The translations under genes and the position numbers were made by a program. Below the pieces are notes generated by a model. It had not been told where the DNA came from. It saw only the letters and a list, made by a program, of their open reading frames with translations, and ran no database searches. A stretch of DNA of 64,000 bases from positions 103,630 to 167,629 of the forward strand of contig DATAUG010000259.1 in NCBI GenBank assembly GCA_036268355.1. The letters run 5' to 3'. Numbering within the stretch: the first letter of the stretch is position 1; every line of letters starts with the position of its first letter. This DNA comes from DASQPJ01 sp036268355. Lineage in GTDB: Bacteria > Actinomycetota > Actinomycetes > Sporichthyales > Sporichthyaceae. Shown here piece by piece: positions 36,533 to 45,348 of the stretch.

Positions 36533-36856
36533 TGCACTCCCTGCCGCCATCGGACCGGGCCGCCGGAAGCCGGCGCCGCGGTACTGATCGCCCGTCGGAA
36601 CCAAGGTTACGCTACCGTAGGTTCGGCACGTAACAAGACGACGGGTGAACCCGAGGGTGAGGCTGCTCACCCGACATTCAAGGCCCGGGAAAGGGGTTGG
36701 CCGCCCTCGGCGATCGCCTCCGGTGCTGGCGCTGCGTTCACGCTTGTATACGGACCGCGACGAAATTGAGTGAACATCTCATGCGGCTCCAAAACCTCGG
36801 AAATGACTGCCGGCGCGCCGGGTGCAAATCGTCCTTTTCGCGGCAACATCGCTGGC
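36533..36856. promoter_or_regulatory. Divergent intergenic region with TACGCTACCGTA palindrome
   Basis: 324 bases without a gene between the desaturase and a small membrane protein. The palindrome TACG-CTAC-CGTA (36608-36619) lies about 75 bases upstream of the desaturase start and looks like a repressor operator. Nothing else recognisable is seen; the GAAC/GTTC words toward 36740 do not fit the LexA box. Confidence 0.4.
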
Positions 36857-37036
36857 ATGCGTTCTGAGCCGGGCCGGGTTCGCGCCGCCACGTTGGCGGC
36901 GATCGATGTGTCCGGCGACGGCCGCCGGCTGAAGCGCTCGTCCCTCATCCTGGCCGGGATTGCCTTGCTCTGTGCGATCGCGACCGTGGTGTTCGGGGTA
37001 TGGATGGCGGGCTACACGGGGAGCTTCTACCGCTGA
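36857..37036 (+). CDS. Small single-pass membrane protein, 59 aa
   Basis: Basic N-terminus (MRSEPGRVRAATLAA), one transmembrane helix (about 32-51, LILAGIALLCAIATVVFGVW) and a short tail. Not recognised as a family. No clear ribosome site before the ATG at 36857, so it may be leaderless or start elsewhere in the frame (the frame opens at 36770). It is convergent with the mce operon's last gene. Confidence 0.5.
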   Translation: MRSEPGRVRAATLAAIDVSGDGRRLKRSSLILAGIALLCAIATVVFGVWMAGYTGSFYR

Positions 37037-37064
37037 CCGCTTCTACCGCTGATCCGCTCTCGAC

Positions 37065-37649
37065 TTAGAGCAGGTCCAGCGAGCTGATCAACCATTTTCC
37101 GTCCTGTTTCTCCAGCCCCATCTTCATCCGACTCCGGTCCACCCGCGGAGTGGTGGAATTGGTGTTGGACACCGTCTGATCGACGAACAGCAGGATCTGC
37201 GCGTGGCCGGCGTCGCCGCTCTCCACGGCCGTCTCCAGCACCTTCCCGGAGGCGGTTGCCTTGAACTTCGCGATGAGGTCGCGCAGGCCGGCGCTGGCGT
37301 CGGTGTACTGCGAGCGGAACGACCCGGTCGACTCGTCCTGCACTTTCTTGAACTGCGCGTCGAGGTGCGAGAAGTCGTAGGTGGTGATGTCGACGGCGTA
37401 GTTGGACGCGGCGGCGACGGCCTGCTGACGTGCCTGCGACAGCTCGTGTTCGTGGCGCAGTCGCACGGTCTGCACGACGGCCAACGCGAGGCTGAGCACC
37501 AGCGCCACGAGCAGCACGGGCAGCATCACCCGCCGCCACCGGCGCCCGGTGGGCCGGACCGGCGCGAGCGGCACGAGCGGCTGCGCCGGGTCAGGCAGCG
37601 ACGGCGGTTCCTCGAGCGTCGCCACCTCGGGTGGTTCGGGGTTGCTCAT
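37065..37649 (-). CDS. Mce-associated membrane protein
   Basis: 194 residues: Pro-rich cytoplasmic N-terminus, one transmembrane helix (about 42-62, VMLPVLLVALVLSLALAVV), then an extracytoplasmic domain with the pattern of Mam proteins (NYAVDITTYDFSHLDAQF, then FVDQTVSNTNST and the terminal GKWLISSLDLL). Mam/Mas proteins are encoded at the ends of mce operons and are thought to stabilise the transporter. It follows mceF by 51 bases on the same strand. Confidence 0.9.
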   Translation of the reverse strand: MSNPEPPEVATLEEPPSLPDPAQPLVPLAPVRPTGRRWRRVMLPVLLVALVLSLALAVVQTVRLRHEHELSQARQQAVAAASNYAVDITTYDFSHLDAQFKKVQDESTGSFRSQYTDASAGLRDLIAKFKATASGKVLETAVESGDAGHAQILLFVDQTVSNTNSTTPRVDRSRMKMGLEKQDGKWLISSLDLL

Positions 37650-37700
37650 CGGCCTCCTCCCTCGGAGGAGGATTCTGCCTGGCTTCGCTTGGAACGCGGG

Positions 37701-38972
37701 TCACTGACGCAACAACGACAACAACAACGCCAGCACCGCCGCCTCGGTTCCGGCCCCACGAACGATGCCGAGGTTCAGCCGCGAACCGTCCGGCAGCAGC
37801 ACCATCCCGGTCCGCGGGTCGTACCCGGCCAGGTCGGTTGACCAGGCCACGCTCGGGCCAGACCCGGAACCCGGGCCGGACGGCGCGGGCCGGGGCGCGT
37901 TCTGCGCGCCCCGAGCACCGACCCCGGGCGTGGCGTCCTTGCAGACGCGGTTCAGGTCCGCCGGGTGCCGGGTGGCGTCGATCGGCGTACGGCGCGGTGT
38001 GCCGTAGTTGCACGTCGGGTTCCCGGTCAGGTGCAACTCAGTGGTGAAGTTCCCGTCCTTGACGGTGGTGCGCAGCGCCGCGGTGGCCTGCGGGAACGCG
38101 ATCAGCAATGCGTTCAGTGCCGGTATCCGGGCGGCGATCAGGCTGCCCGGGCTGATCAGGTTCCCGAGCAGCGTGGAGATTGGACTGGTCAGCGTCGTCA
38201 CGAACTTGTCCAGGTCGGTGACCAAGCCCGGCCCGGAGGCCAGCAACGAATCCACGGTCGGGTCGTCGGACCGCAGCTGCTTGGTCAGCTCCCGCAACGC
38301 GGTGTTGAACTGCGCGAACTCACCGGAGAGCTGGTTGCCGGTGTCGACGTCGACCCTGCCGTTGTTCAGCAGGTTGGTGACCGACGGCAGATCCTTCTGC
38401 GCCGCGGCCAGCAGACGGTCGGAGTTCTCGATGATGCCCGCCATCGCCGGCCCGGTCCCGGACAGCGCGGTCGCCAGCTCGCTGACCACCGTGTTCAGGT
38501 CGCCGGTGTCGAACTGGTCCAGCAGCCGCGAGACGTCTGCGACGACCACCGGGATGGTCAGCGGCAGGCTGGTCCGGTCGCGCGGGATCACGCTGCCGGC
38601 GTGCAACAGCGGCCCGGAGTCCACCCGTGGCCGCAGGTCCACGAACTGCTCGCCGGCCGGCGACAGGTCGGCCACGGCGGCGTCCAGGTCGGCCGGGATC
38701 CGGGTCCCCTCGTCGATCCTCAGGTTCGCCACGACGCCGTCCGGGACGAGTTTTATGTCACTGACCTCGCCGACCAGCTTGCCCCGGTAGTCCACCTCCG
38801 AGCGGGGATAGAGGCCGCCGGAGGCGGGCAGCTGCAGAGCGACCGTGAACGGGTGCCTGGCCAGCTGCAGTCGCAGGATGTTGAAGCCGACGTGGTAGAC
38901 GCCCACGACGAGCACCAGCAACACGGCGAGGTTGGCCAGCAGGTTGCCGCGGCGGCGCAGCAGCGCGATCAT
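37701..38972 (-). CDS. mceF: MceF-family substrate-binding protein of the mce importer
   Basis: 423 residues. N-terminal membrane anchor (ANLAVLLVLVVGVYHVGFN), then the MlaD/MCE beta-barrel domain (about 40-115; YRGKLVGEVSDIKL) and a long helical domain that forms the tunnel of the Mce hexamer, followed by a Pro/Gly-rich C-terminal tail. Sixth MCE gene of the operon. The ATG at 38972 overlaps the stop of a 30-codon mini-frame created by an 89-bp duplication, which replaces the normal direct link to mceE. Confidence 0.93.
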   Translation of the reverse strand: MIALLRRRGNLLANLAVLLVLVVGVYHVGFNILRLQLARHPFTVALQLPASGGLYPRSEVDYRGKLVGEVSDIKLVPDGVVANLRIDEGTRIPADLDAAVADLSPAGEQFVDLRPRVDSGPLLHAGSVIPRDRTSLPLTIPVVVADVSRLLDQFDTGDLNTVVSELATALSGTGPAMAGIIENSDRLLAAAQKDLPSVTNLLNNGRVDVDTGNQLSGEFAQFNTALRELTKQLRSDDPTVDSLLASGPGLVTDLDKFVTTLTSPISTLLGNLISPGSLIAARIPALNALLIAFPQATAALRTTVKDGNFTTELHLTGNPTCNYGTPRRTPIDATRHPADLNRVCKDATPGVGARGAQNAPRPAPSGPGSGSGPSVAWSTDLAGYDPRTGMVLLPDGSRLNLGIVRGAGTEAAVLALLLSLLRQ

Positions 38973-39061
38973 CCGCGACCCCGCATCATCTGATGCAGGC
39001 TCAGGTCCGGCCCGGGCGACGCCGTGGTGCCCGCGCCCACGCGACGCAGCACGGCGATCAT
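38969..39061 (-). other. 30-codon mini-frame formed by tandem duplication of the mceE/mceF junction
   Basis: The sequence around 38966-39040 repeats 39055-39129 with offset 89 (only a few differences over 75 bases). The upstream copy holds the true mceE end and an ATG at 39061, reading MIAVLRRVGAG, which then runs into a copy of the MceE tail (PGPDLSLHQMMRG) and stops at 38969-38971, overlapping the real mceF ATG. Thus both junctions keep an ATGA overlap. Probably a relic that preserves coupling; whether the peptide is made is unknown. Confidence 0.75.
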
Positions 39062-40074
39062 CGCCGTCCCCGCATCATCTGATGCAGGCTCAAGTCCGGC
39101 CCGGGCGACGCCGTGGTGCCCGCCCCCACCGAGGACGGCGAGATCTGCACGTCGCCGCTGAGGTAGTCACCCGGGGTGGCCCGGTCGAAGAACTTGCCGA
39201 ACGCGACCAGCTCGCTCAGCGTCGGGCCGATGTCCGTCGACACCGAGATCAATGCGTCCAGGACCGGTTGGGCCGACTTCAACGCGGCCACCATGTCGTC
39301 GCGCGTGGCCTTGACAATCCGGTCGCCGACCTTGCCCAACGCAACCACCCGGGCGAGCAGTTGGCTGAACTTGTCGGTCTGCTCGGCCAACAGCTTGGCG
39401 GCCGGGGCGGTGTCCCGCAGTGCCGCGTTGAGCGTGCCCTGTCGGTTCACGAGCGTGCCGGAGAGGCTGTCCAGTGCGGCGAGGGTCTTGTCGATGTCGG
39501 CAGTGCGGGAGTTGAACGCGGACAACGTGTCGTTCAGCGACTTCAACAACACCCGGGGGTCGCCGTGCTTGCCGTCGATGACTTTGTTCAACTCCACCGC
39601 GATCGTGCGCAGCTGCCCGAGCCCACCGCCGGTGATCAGCACCGAGGCCGCGGCGAGCATGTCCTCCACGGTGGCCGCGGTGTTGGTCGCGGCGGGCTCG
39701 ATGACCGCGCCCGCGCCGAGTTGCTTGGTCCCCTTGCCCGGGTCGATGTCCACGAAGCCCTCACCCAACGGCGTGGTCAGCCGCAGTTGGGCGGTGGCCT
39801 GATCGGTCAGCACGACCTTGCGCGGGATCCGCATCAGCACGTCGGCGAGGTAGTCGCGGGTGCTGATCTTCTCGACCCGGCCGACCTCCACGCCGCCGAC
39901 CCGCACGTGCGCCCCGTCCGGGAGGTTGAGAGCGTCGGTGAACCGCGCGGTGATCTCATAGGACGGACCGGCCACGGATCCCCCCGGCCGGGGCAGGGAG
40001 AAGATCGTCGGGCCGCAGCCGGCGAGCGTCGTCACCGCCACGCCGGCCGCCATCACCTGCCGCCACCGGTTCAT
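39058..40074 (-). CDS. mceE: MceE-family lipoprotein of the mce importer
   Basis: 338 residues from the ATG at 40074. Lipoprotein signal MNRWRQVMAAGVAVTTLAGC, with lipobox TLAGC, as in mycobacterial MceE (LprK). MCE domain about 45-120 (VRVGGVEVGRVEKIS), then the helical region. The stop codon at 39058 lies in the duplicated junction with mceF. Starts 13 bases after mceD. Confidence 0.93.
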   Translation of the reverse strand: MNRWRQVMAAGVAVTTLAGCGPTIFSLPRPGGSVAGPSYEITARFTDALNLPDGAHVRVGGVEVGRVEKISTRDYLADVLMRIPRKVVLTDQATAQLRLTTPLGEGFVDIDPGKGTKQLGAGAVIEPAATNTAATVEDMLAAASVLITGGGLGQLRTIAVELNKVIDGKHGDPRVLLKSLNDTLSAFNSRTADIDKTLAALDSLSGTLVNRQGTLNAALRDTAPAAKLLAEQTDKFSQLLARVVALGKVGDRIVKATRDDMVAALKSAQPVLDALISVSTDIGPTLSELVAFGKFFDRATPGDYLSGDVQISPSSVGAGTTASPGPDLSLHQMMRGRR

Positions 40075-40087
40075 CGCCGCCGCCGGT

Positions 40088-41149
40088 TCATCGCTGCCAC
40101 CGGGCACCGAAGACATCCGAGAGCGAACCGATCGGCTTGCCGGCGTTGGCGCACAGGAAGGGCCCGAAGCCGTCGCAGAACTGCTGCAACACAACCGGGT
40201 TGAGAATGTTGGCCGCGGCCGACGCGTTGGCACGCATCCGGTGGTTGGCCGGGTTGATCGCCATGGCGAGGTTCTGGAACGTCAGCGGGAGCACGTCCAG
40301 AGCCTCGGTCAGCGCGCCCTTGTGGGCGTTGATCGCGGCGAGGACGTTGCTCAGGTCGTTCAGGCCGGTGCCCAACGCCGTCTGGTTGTCCTTGACGAAC
40401 GAGGAGACCTCCTTCAGCGCGGTGGACAACGCGCCCACCGTTTCGGTGAGCGACTTGGAGTTGTCGGCCAGCAACGCGGTGGCGGCGGTGACGTTCTTGG
40501 AGAACTGACGGACCGTCGCATCGTTCTGCGCAAAGGCGGCGGTCAGCCCGTCCAGGCTGTGGATGAGCCCGGAGATGTTCGCGCTGTTGTCGGCCAGGGT
40601 CCCCAGCGCGGCCGACAGGCCCTCGATGCTGTTGTGGATGGCAGTGCCGTTGCCCTTGAGGTTCGCGGCGCCGACGTGGAGAGCGTCACGAATCGCCGCA
40701 ACCGTCTGCTGGTCGCCGTTCAGGCTGTTGGACAGGCTGTCCAACGCCCGGACGATGCGGTCGAACTCCACCGGCGTTCGCGTCCGGGCCAGCGGGATCT
40801 CGGCGCCGGCGGTGATCGTCGGCCCGCCGGTCCAGGCCGGGGTGAGCTCCAGGTATCGGTCGGTGATCACGCTCGGCGGGATGATCAGCGCCCCGGCGTT
40901 GGCCGGGATCTTGAAGTCCGCCGGGACGCTCATCCGGACCAGCACCGAGGTCCCCTCCGGGGTCACCTTGGTCACGCGACCGATCGGAACGCCGAGCACG
41001 TCGACCCGGTTGCCGGGGAACAAGCCGACGGACTCGGTGAACCGGGCCGAGATGCTGATGGTGTCCGAGCCGAACGGCCCACACCCCGAGGACCCGAGCA
41101 GGACACCGGCCGCGGTGGTCGCCGCGAGCGCCGCGCGCATCCCCGTCAC
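40088..41149 (-). CDS. mceD: MceD-family protein of the mce importer, with lipoprotein-like signal
   Basis: 353 residues from the GTG at 41149, which overlaps the mceC stop (GTGA). The N-terminus (MRAALAATTAAGVLLGSSGC) ends in a cysteine like a lipoprotein signal, although SSGC is not an ideal lipobox. MCE domain: VDVLGVPIGRVTKV. The helical part has repeated NSIEGLSAAL/LIHSLDGLTAAF segments, and a conserved Cys pair (CDGFGPFLC) lies near the C-terminus. In many actinobacteria only MceE is lipidated, so two consecutive lipoprotein signals are noteworthy. Confidence 0.9.
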   Translation of the reverse strand: MTGMRAALAATTAAGVLLGSSGCGPFGSDTISISARFTESVGLFPGNRVDVLGVPIGRVTKVTPEGTSVLVRMSVPADFKIPANAGALIIPPSVITDRYLELTPAWTGGPTITAGAEIPLARTRTPVEFDRIVRALDSLSNSLNGDQQTVAAIRDALHVGAANLKGNGTAIHNSIEGLSAALGTLADNSANISGLIHSLDGLTAAFAQNDATVRQFSKNVTAATALLADNSKSLTETVGALSTALKEVSSFVKDNQTALGTGLNDLSNVLAAINAHKGALTEALDVLPLTFQNLAMAINPANHRMRANASAAANILNPVVLQQFCDGFGPFLCANAGKPIGSLSDVFGARWQR

Positions 41150-42165
41150 TTCTTGCCCGCCTTCGGCACACACTTCTGCTGCGGGGCGCAAAGCATCGAG
41201 TCCGGGAAGATCGCGTCCGGCCCGTTGATGTCCAGATACGGACCGTTGCCGGCGGCGTTTGCGAAGTAACGGGCCGCCGGCCCGAGCAGGATCCCGATCT
41301 GGTCAAGCGCCGCGTCGTTGTCCTTCAGCACCCCGAGCACGACGTCCAGGTGGGCCACCATCGGACCAAACACCGCGCGGTTGTCGCGGACCAGGCCGGT
41401 CAGTTGCTCGGCCAGCGCGCGCGACTCGGTGAGCAGTGCGGTGATCGCGGCACGCCGCTTGGCGACCTCGTCCAGGATCAGACTGGCCTGTCGCAACAGG
41501 TCCACCAAGGTGTCGCGATTGGCGTTGAGGTTCGTGGTGACCGCATCCGCCTCCTTGATGAGGGTGTCCAACTGACCGCGTCGATTGACGATCACGTCGG
41601 ACAGCCGGGACAGCTCCGCAAAGGTCTGGCCGGTCAGCGCCGGCGTGCCGCGGAAGTCGTCGGACAGCGCCTTCAAGGCGGCCTGGAGCTTCGCGCCGTC
41701 CAACTTCTCCAGCGCGGTTCCGCCGGCCGACACGATGTCCTGCACCTCGAAGGGCACGGTGGTGTTGGCCACCGCGATGGTCCGGTTGGGCAAAGACCCA
41801 CTGCCGCCCGGCCGCACGGCCAGGAAGTGGTTGCCGAGCAACGTGGCGACCTTGACCTCGGCCGTGGTGGTCGGACCGAGGTGGACACTGCGGTCCACCC
41901 GGAAGTCCACCAGCACCAGCGCCCGGGCCACCTTCAGGCGCGAGACCTTGCCGACCGGGACCCCGGCCACCCGTACCTCGTCACCGGTGGTCAGCCCACC
42001 GGCCTCGGTCAGCTCCGCGTGGTAGGTGTTCTTGCCGAACGCGAAGCCCGTCGGCACGAACAGCGCGGCGACCAACGCGAGCGCCACCGCGACCGTGATC
42101 CCACCGATGAACCGCGGACTGCGCGTGCTCAGGAATCGGCGCACCTGAGCCAACCAACCCCTCAC
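41146..42165 (-). CDS. mceC: MceC-family protein of the mce importer
   Basis: 339 residues from the GTG at 42165 overlapping the mceB stop (GTGA). Basic N-terminus then one membrane segment (FIGGITVAVALALVAALFVP), MCE domain (VRVAGVPVGKVSRLKV) and the helical domain with C-terminal Cys-containing tail (MLCAPQQKCVPK). Part of the yrbEA-mceF operon that builds an ATP-driven lipid importer; its ATPase (MceG/Mkl) is encoded elsewhere. Confidence 0.92.
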   Translation of the reverse strand: MRGWLAQVRRFLSTRSPRFIGGITVAVALALVAALFVPTGFAFGKNTYHAELTEAGGLTTGDEVRVAGVPVGKVSRLKVARALVLVDFRVDRSVHLGPTTTAEVKVATLLGNHFLAVRPGGSGSLPNRTIAVANTTVPFEVQDIVSAGGTALEKLDGAKLQAALKALSDDFRGTPALTGQTFAELSRLSDVIVNRRGQLDTLIKEADAVTTNLNANRDTLVDLLRQASLILDEVAKRRAAITALLTESRALAEQLTGLVRDNRAVFGPMVAHLDVVLGVLKDNDAALDQIGILLGPAARYFANAAGNGPYLDINGPDAIFPDSMLCAPQQKCVPKAGKK

Positions 42166-43178
42166 GAGCACACCGCCGAATTGGCGCCGCTGTTTGCGAA
42201 CTGCTGCGGTTTGCTGCCGGCGAAGGTGTAGTAGACGTTGCAGAGGTAGAGGTTGGTCCACGACCCGTACTGCATGATCCGGGCGAACGAGGCCAACGCG
42301 ACCGGCAGGCCCTGCACGGCCTCGCCGAAGGCCGTCTGCGCTCCGGCATAGGTGCCCGCGACCTTCTCCAGCCGCGAGAGGTCTGCCTTCAGTTGCGGCC
42401 GGATGTCGCGCAGCAGGTCCGTGGTGGCGTCGGTCAGCCCGGACAGGGCGTCGATCGACCCTCCGATCTGGTCGCGGTCGGCGGCACCCGCCGCCGCCAG
42501 CCGACGCAGTTGACCGATGAGGTCGTCCACCTGTCCGTCGCGTTGCCCGACGTCGGTGAGCACGGTGGCGAAGTTGCTGATGACCCGGCCGATGAGCTGG
42601 TCCCGATCGGCCAGGTGACCGGTGAGTTGGGACGTGGTGCGCAGCAGGTTCACCAGGCTGCCGCCCTCGCCCTGCAACACCGCGACGATCGAGGCCGACA
42701 GCCGGTTGATGTCATCCGGCGAGATCACCTCGAACAGCGGCTGGAACCCGTTGATGACCACGGTCAGGTCGAGGGCGTCCTCGGTGGCCGTCTGCGGGAT
42801 CTTGCTGCCGGACGCAAGCACCGGGGCGGTCCCGTTGCCCGGTAGCAAGGCCAGGAAGCGCTGCCCGATCAGATTCTGGTAGCGGATCGCGACCCGGGTG
42901 TTGGTGAACAGCGACTGGCTGCGGTTGACGGTGAACGCCACCTTCGCCGCACCCCCGTCCAGCGAGACGCTGTCCACGCGGCCCACTCGCACGCCCGCCA
43001 CCCGGACGTTGTCGCCCGAGTGCAGCCCGGACGCGTCATCGAACATCGCGGTGTAACGGCCGGTGGATCGGCCGACCGAGTTGCTCAACGTGTTGAACAG
43101 CAACAGCGCGATCAGGCCCGAGATCGCTGCGAAGATCGTCAACCGCACCGCGGCGCCGCGGACCGTCATCGCCTTCAC
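42162..43178 (-). CDS. mceB: MceB-family protein of the mce importer
   Basis: 338 residues from the GTG at 43178 (an ATG three codons later is possible). One N-terminal membrane helix (LTIFAAISGLIALLLF), MCE domain (VRVAGVRVGRVDSVSL), conserved IRYQNLIGQRFL and a C-terminal NLYLCNVYYTFAG segment typical of MceB. The start overlaps the mceA stop (GTGA). The ribosome site GGAGG is immediately next to a CTGACG-N3-CGTCAG palindrome at 43189-43203. Confidence 0.93.
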   Translation of the reverse strand: MKAMTVRGAAVRLTIFAAISGLIALLLFNTLSNSVGRSTGRYTAMFDDASGLHSGDNVRVAGVRVGRVDSVSLDGGAAKVAFTVNRSQSLFTNTRVAIRYQNLIGQRFLALLPGNGTAPVLASGSKIPQTATEDALDLTVVINGFQPLFEVISPDDINRLSASIVAVLQGEGGSLVNLLRTTSQLTGHLADRDQLIGRVISNFATVLTDVGQRDGQVDDLIGQLRRLAAAGAADRDQIGGSIDALSGLTDATTDLLRDIRPQLKADLSRLEKVAGTYAGAQTAFGEAVQGLPVALASFARIMQYGSWTNLYLCNVYYTFAGSKPQQFANSGANSAVCS

Positions 43179-44473
43179 GGTCTACCTCCTGACGTACCGT
43201 CAGGAAGCAGCACGGTCGTGCCCCGCAGCAGGGGGCCGATCAGCAACTCGCCGACATCGCCGAAGTCCTGCGCAGGGCCACCGGCCAGCGCGGCCAGCAC
43301 CTGACCCAGCGCCAGTTTCTCGGCCACGCTCCCGACCGGACCGATGCCGCCGTAGGTGACGCCGACCGACCCGGTCTCCGCCATGGTCTTCGGCACGGCG
43401 CCTGCGCAGTTGGGCCCGGACAGGCCCGGGTACTTCGGGCAGTCGGCTGGTCCATAGGCCGGCAGCGGCGCGGAGTCGAGCACGGCGTCCAACCCGAAGC
43501 GCCGCCCGTCGGTCACGGTCAGGCTGCCGAGGAACTTGCCCAGGTCGACGAAGCCGGTCGAGAACGCTTCCGGGTGGGCGCCCAGCGCGCCGAATATCGC
43601 CTTGGTCTGGTGCGAGACCTGGATGAGGTTGTTCTCGTTGTTGCTCAGCAGATCCTTGGCATGACCGGTCAGGCCGAGCCCACCGCCGAGCAGCTCGATG
43701 AACTGGGCCTGCCGGGCCAGCAACGTCCGAAGCAGAACCAGGGCGTCGTCGACCGAGTCGAGCAACACCGGGGTCTGCGTCGCGAACGACTGCGACAGCG
43801 AGGCGAACGCGCTGATGTCGTGCTCCAGCACCGGCAGGTCCGGCGAGAGCTGACTCAGATAGGTGTCCGAGCGCCCGATCACCGAGTTGATCTGATCGCC
43901 GCGGCCGCCAACCGCCTCGGCGAGCGCGCCCAGTGCCGTGGCCAACTTGGCCGGTTGCACGGCGGTGAGCACCCGGTAGAGCTTCTGGAAGACGTCGGAC
44001 AACTCCAGTGACTGCGCCGAGGTGTCCTCCGGGATCGCCACGCCGGAGTGGATGTGCGGACCGGCGGCAGTCGGGGGCAGCAATTCGACGAAATCCTGCC
44101 CGAACACGTTGGCCGGCAGGATCCGCGCCGTCACCCCGGCAGGCACGGAGGAGACCCGGTCCGGGTCGATCAGCAGGTCGATGTCCGCACCCGTCCTGCC
44201 GAGCACCCGGTGCACGCCGGTGACCCGGCCCACCACCACGCCACGCAGCTTGACGTCCGAGCCGGGCACGAGTGCGTCGCCCGCGTTGTGCTGTACGGTC
44301 CGGACGCTCGCCCCGGCTGCGAACGTCCCGGAGAACTCGGCGAGTACCAGTCCGATCAACGCCGCGACGACCCCGAGGAAGACGACGCCCCGCCCGGCCA
44401 GCGTGCGGCGCGGTACCGGCCCCGGCGTACCGCCTCGACGGACCCAGCTCATTGGCACATCGCGGTCAGCCAC
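43175..44473 (-). CDS. mceA: MceA-family protein of the mce importer
   Basis: 432 residues from the GTG at 44473, overlapping yrbEB; an ATG at 44452 could also start it. Membrane helix at about 28-46 (GVVFLGVVAALIGLVLA), MCE domain (VKLRGVVVGRVTGVHRV), conserved LPANVFGQDFVELL and a helical domain with DISAFASLSQSFA. A Cys pair (ADCPKYPGLSGPNC) lies in the C-terminal part, as in mycobacterial MceA. First of six MCE genes. Confidence 0.93.
   Translation of the reverse strand: MADRDVPMSWVRRGGTPGPVPRRTLAGRGVVFLGVVAALIGLVLAEFSGTFAAGASVRTVQHNAGDALVPGSDVKLRGVVVGRVTGVHRVLGRTGADIDLLIDPDRVSSVPAGVTARILPANVFGQDFVELLPPTAAGPHIHSGVAIPEDTSAQSLELSDVFQKLYRVLTAVQPAKLATALGALAEAVGGRGDQINSVIGRSDTYLSQLSPDLPVLEHDISAFASLSQSFATQTPVLLDSVDDALVLLRTLLARQAQFIELLGGGLGLTGHAKDLLSNNENNLIQVSHQTKAIFGALGAHPEAFSTGFVDLGKFLGSLTVTDGRRFGLDAVLDSAPLPAYGPADCPKYPGLSGPNCAGAVPKTMAETGSVGVTYGGIGPVGSVAEKLALGQVLAALAGGPAQDFGDVGELLIGPLLRGTTVLLPDGTSGGRP
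43189..43203. promoter_or_regulatory. 15-bp palindrome CTGACG-TAC-CGTCAG at the mceA/mceB junction
   Basis: Perfect copy, extended to an 8-bp stem (TCCTGACG/CGTCAGGA). It lies in the last codons of mceA and abuts the GGAGG ribosome site of mceB, so as RNA it could affect mceB translation. Confidence 0.55.
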
Positions 44474-45344
44474 TGATTCGGACCCCTGGGTTGTAGCCCC
44501 AGAACGCCAATGTCATGAACATGTCGGTCACGATGATCACGATGATGCTCGCGCGGATGGCCCGCCCGGTGGCCCGGCCGACACCCTCCGGCCCGCCGGC
44601 CGCGTGGTAGCCGTAATAGCAGTGGATCAACGTGGTCAGCACGATGAAAACGGCGACCTTGATCGTGGACAGCACGATGTCGAACGGGTTCAGGAACGCC
44701 AGGAAATAGTGCTCGTAGGTTCCCGAGGACTGGCCGAAGAACGCGGTCACCACGAATTTGGTGGCGAAGTACGAGCCGAACAGGCCGACCATGTACAGCG
44801 GCAGCATGGCCAGCATCGACGCGATCATCCGCGTGGCGACCAGATACGGCATCGGCCGGACCGCCATGACCTCCAACGCGTCGATCTCCTCGGAGATGCG
44901 CATCGCGCCTATTTGGGCGGTGTAGCGGCAGCCCACCTGGGCGGCGAACGCCGTGCCCGCGATCAACGGCGCGAACTCGCGGGTGTTGGCCAACGCGGAG
45001 ACGAAACCCGCGAACGGTGCCAGGCCGATGATGTTCAGCCCGGTGAACCCGGCGATGCCGACCGACGTGCCGACGAACGCCGACAGCAGCAGCATCACGC
45101 CCATGATCCCGCCGCCCACCAGCAGCGCCCGGCCCCAGCTGATGTCCGACAGCAGGCGGCCGATTTCCTTGCGGTAGTGGCGGATCGAGGCCGGGATGGC
45201 CGCGAACGCGCCCAGGAAGAAGGTCGCCACCTCGCCCAGGCGGACCAGCCAACCCACCATCCCGGACAGGATCGGGATCGGACGCCCGCCGGACGCGCCC
45301 GCCGGCGGGCGACGACCGCCGCCCGGCACCCGAATGTCGGCCAT
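44466..45344 (-). CDS. yrbEB: YrbE/MlaE-family permease B of the mce importer
   Basis: 292 residues, MlaE-type integral membrane permease with five to six helices. The EQ-loop-like motif is REFAPLIAGTAFAAQVGCRYTAQIGAMRISEEIDALEVM in continuous form; the key part is EEIDALEVM, which contacts the ATPase. It starts 4 bases after yrbEA and overlaps mceA. Together YrbEA/B form the membrane channel above which the MceA-F tube sits. Confidence 0.94.
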   Translation of the reverse strand: MADIRVPGGGRRPPAGASGGRPIPILSGMVGWLVRLGEVATFFLGAFAAIPASIRHYRKEIGRLLSDISWGRALLVGGGIMGVMLLLSAFVGTSVGIAGFTGLNIIGLAPFAGFVSALANTREFAPLIAGTAFAAQVGCRYTAQIGAMRISEEIDALEVMAVRPMPYLVATRMIASMLAMLPLYMVGLFGSYFATKFVVTAFFGQSSGTYEHYFLAFLNPFDIVLSTIKVAVFIVLTTLIHCYYGYHAAGGPEGVGRATGRAIRASIIVIIVTDMFMTLAFWGYNPGVRISG

Positions 45345-45348
45345 CGCC

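Noticed and set aside
35594..36670. Start of the desaturase at 36670
   Set aside because: The first 40 codons include the operator-like palindrome and show no family similarity; GTG 36532 with GGGAG fits better.
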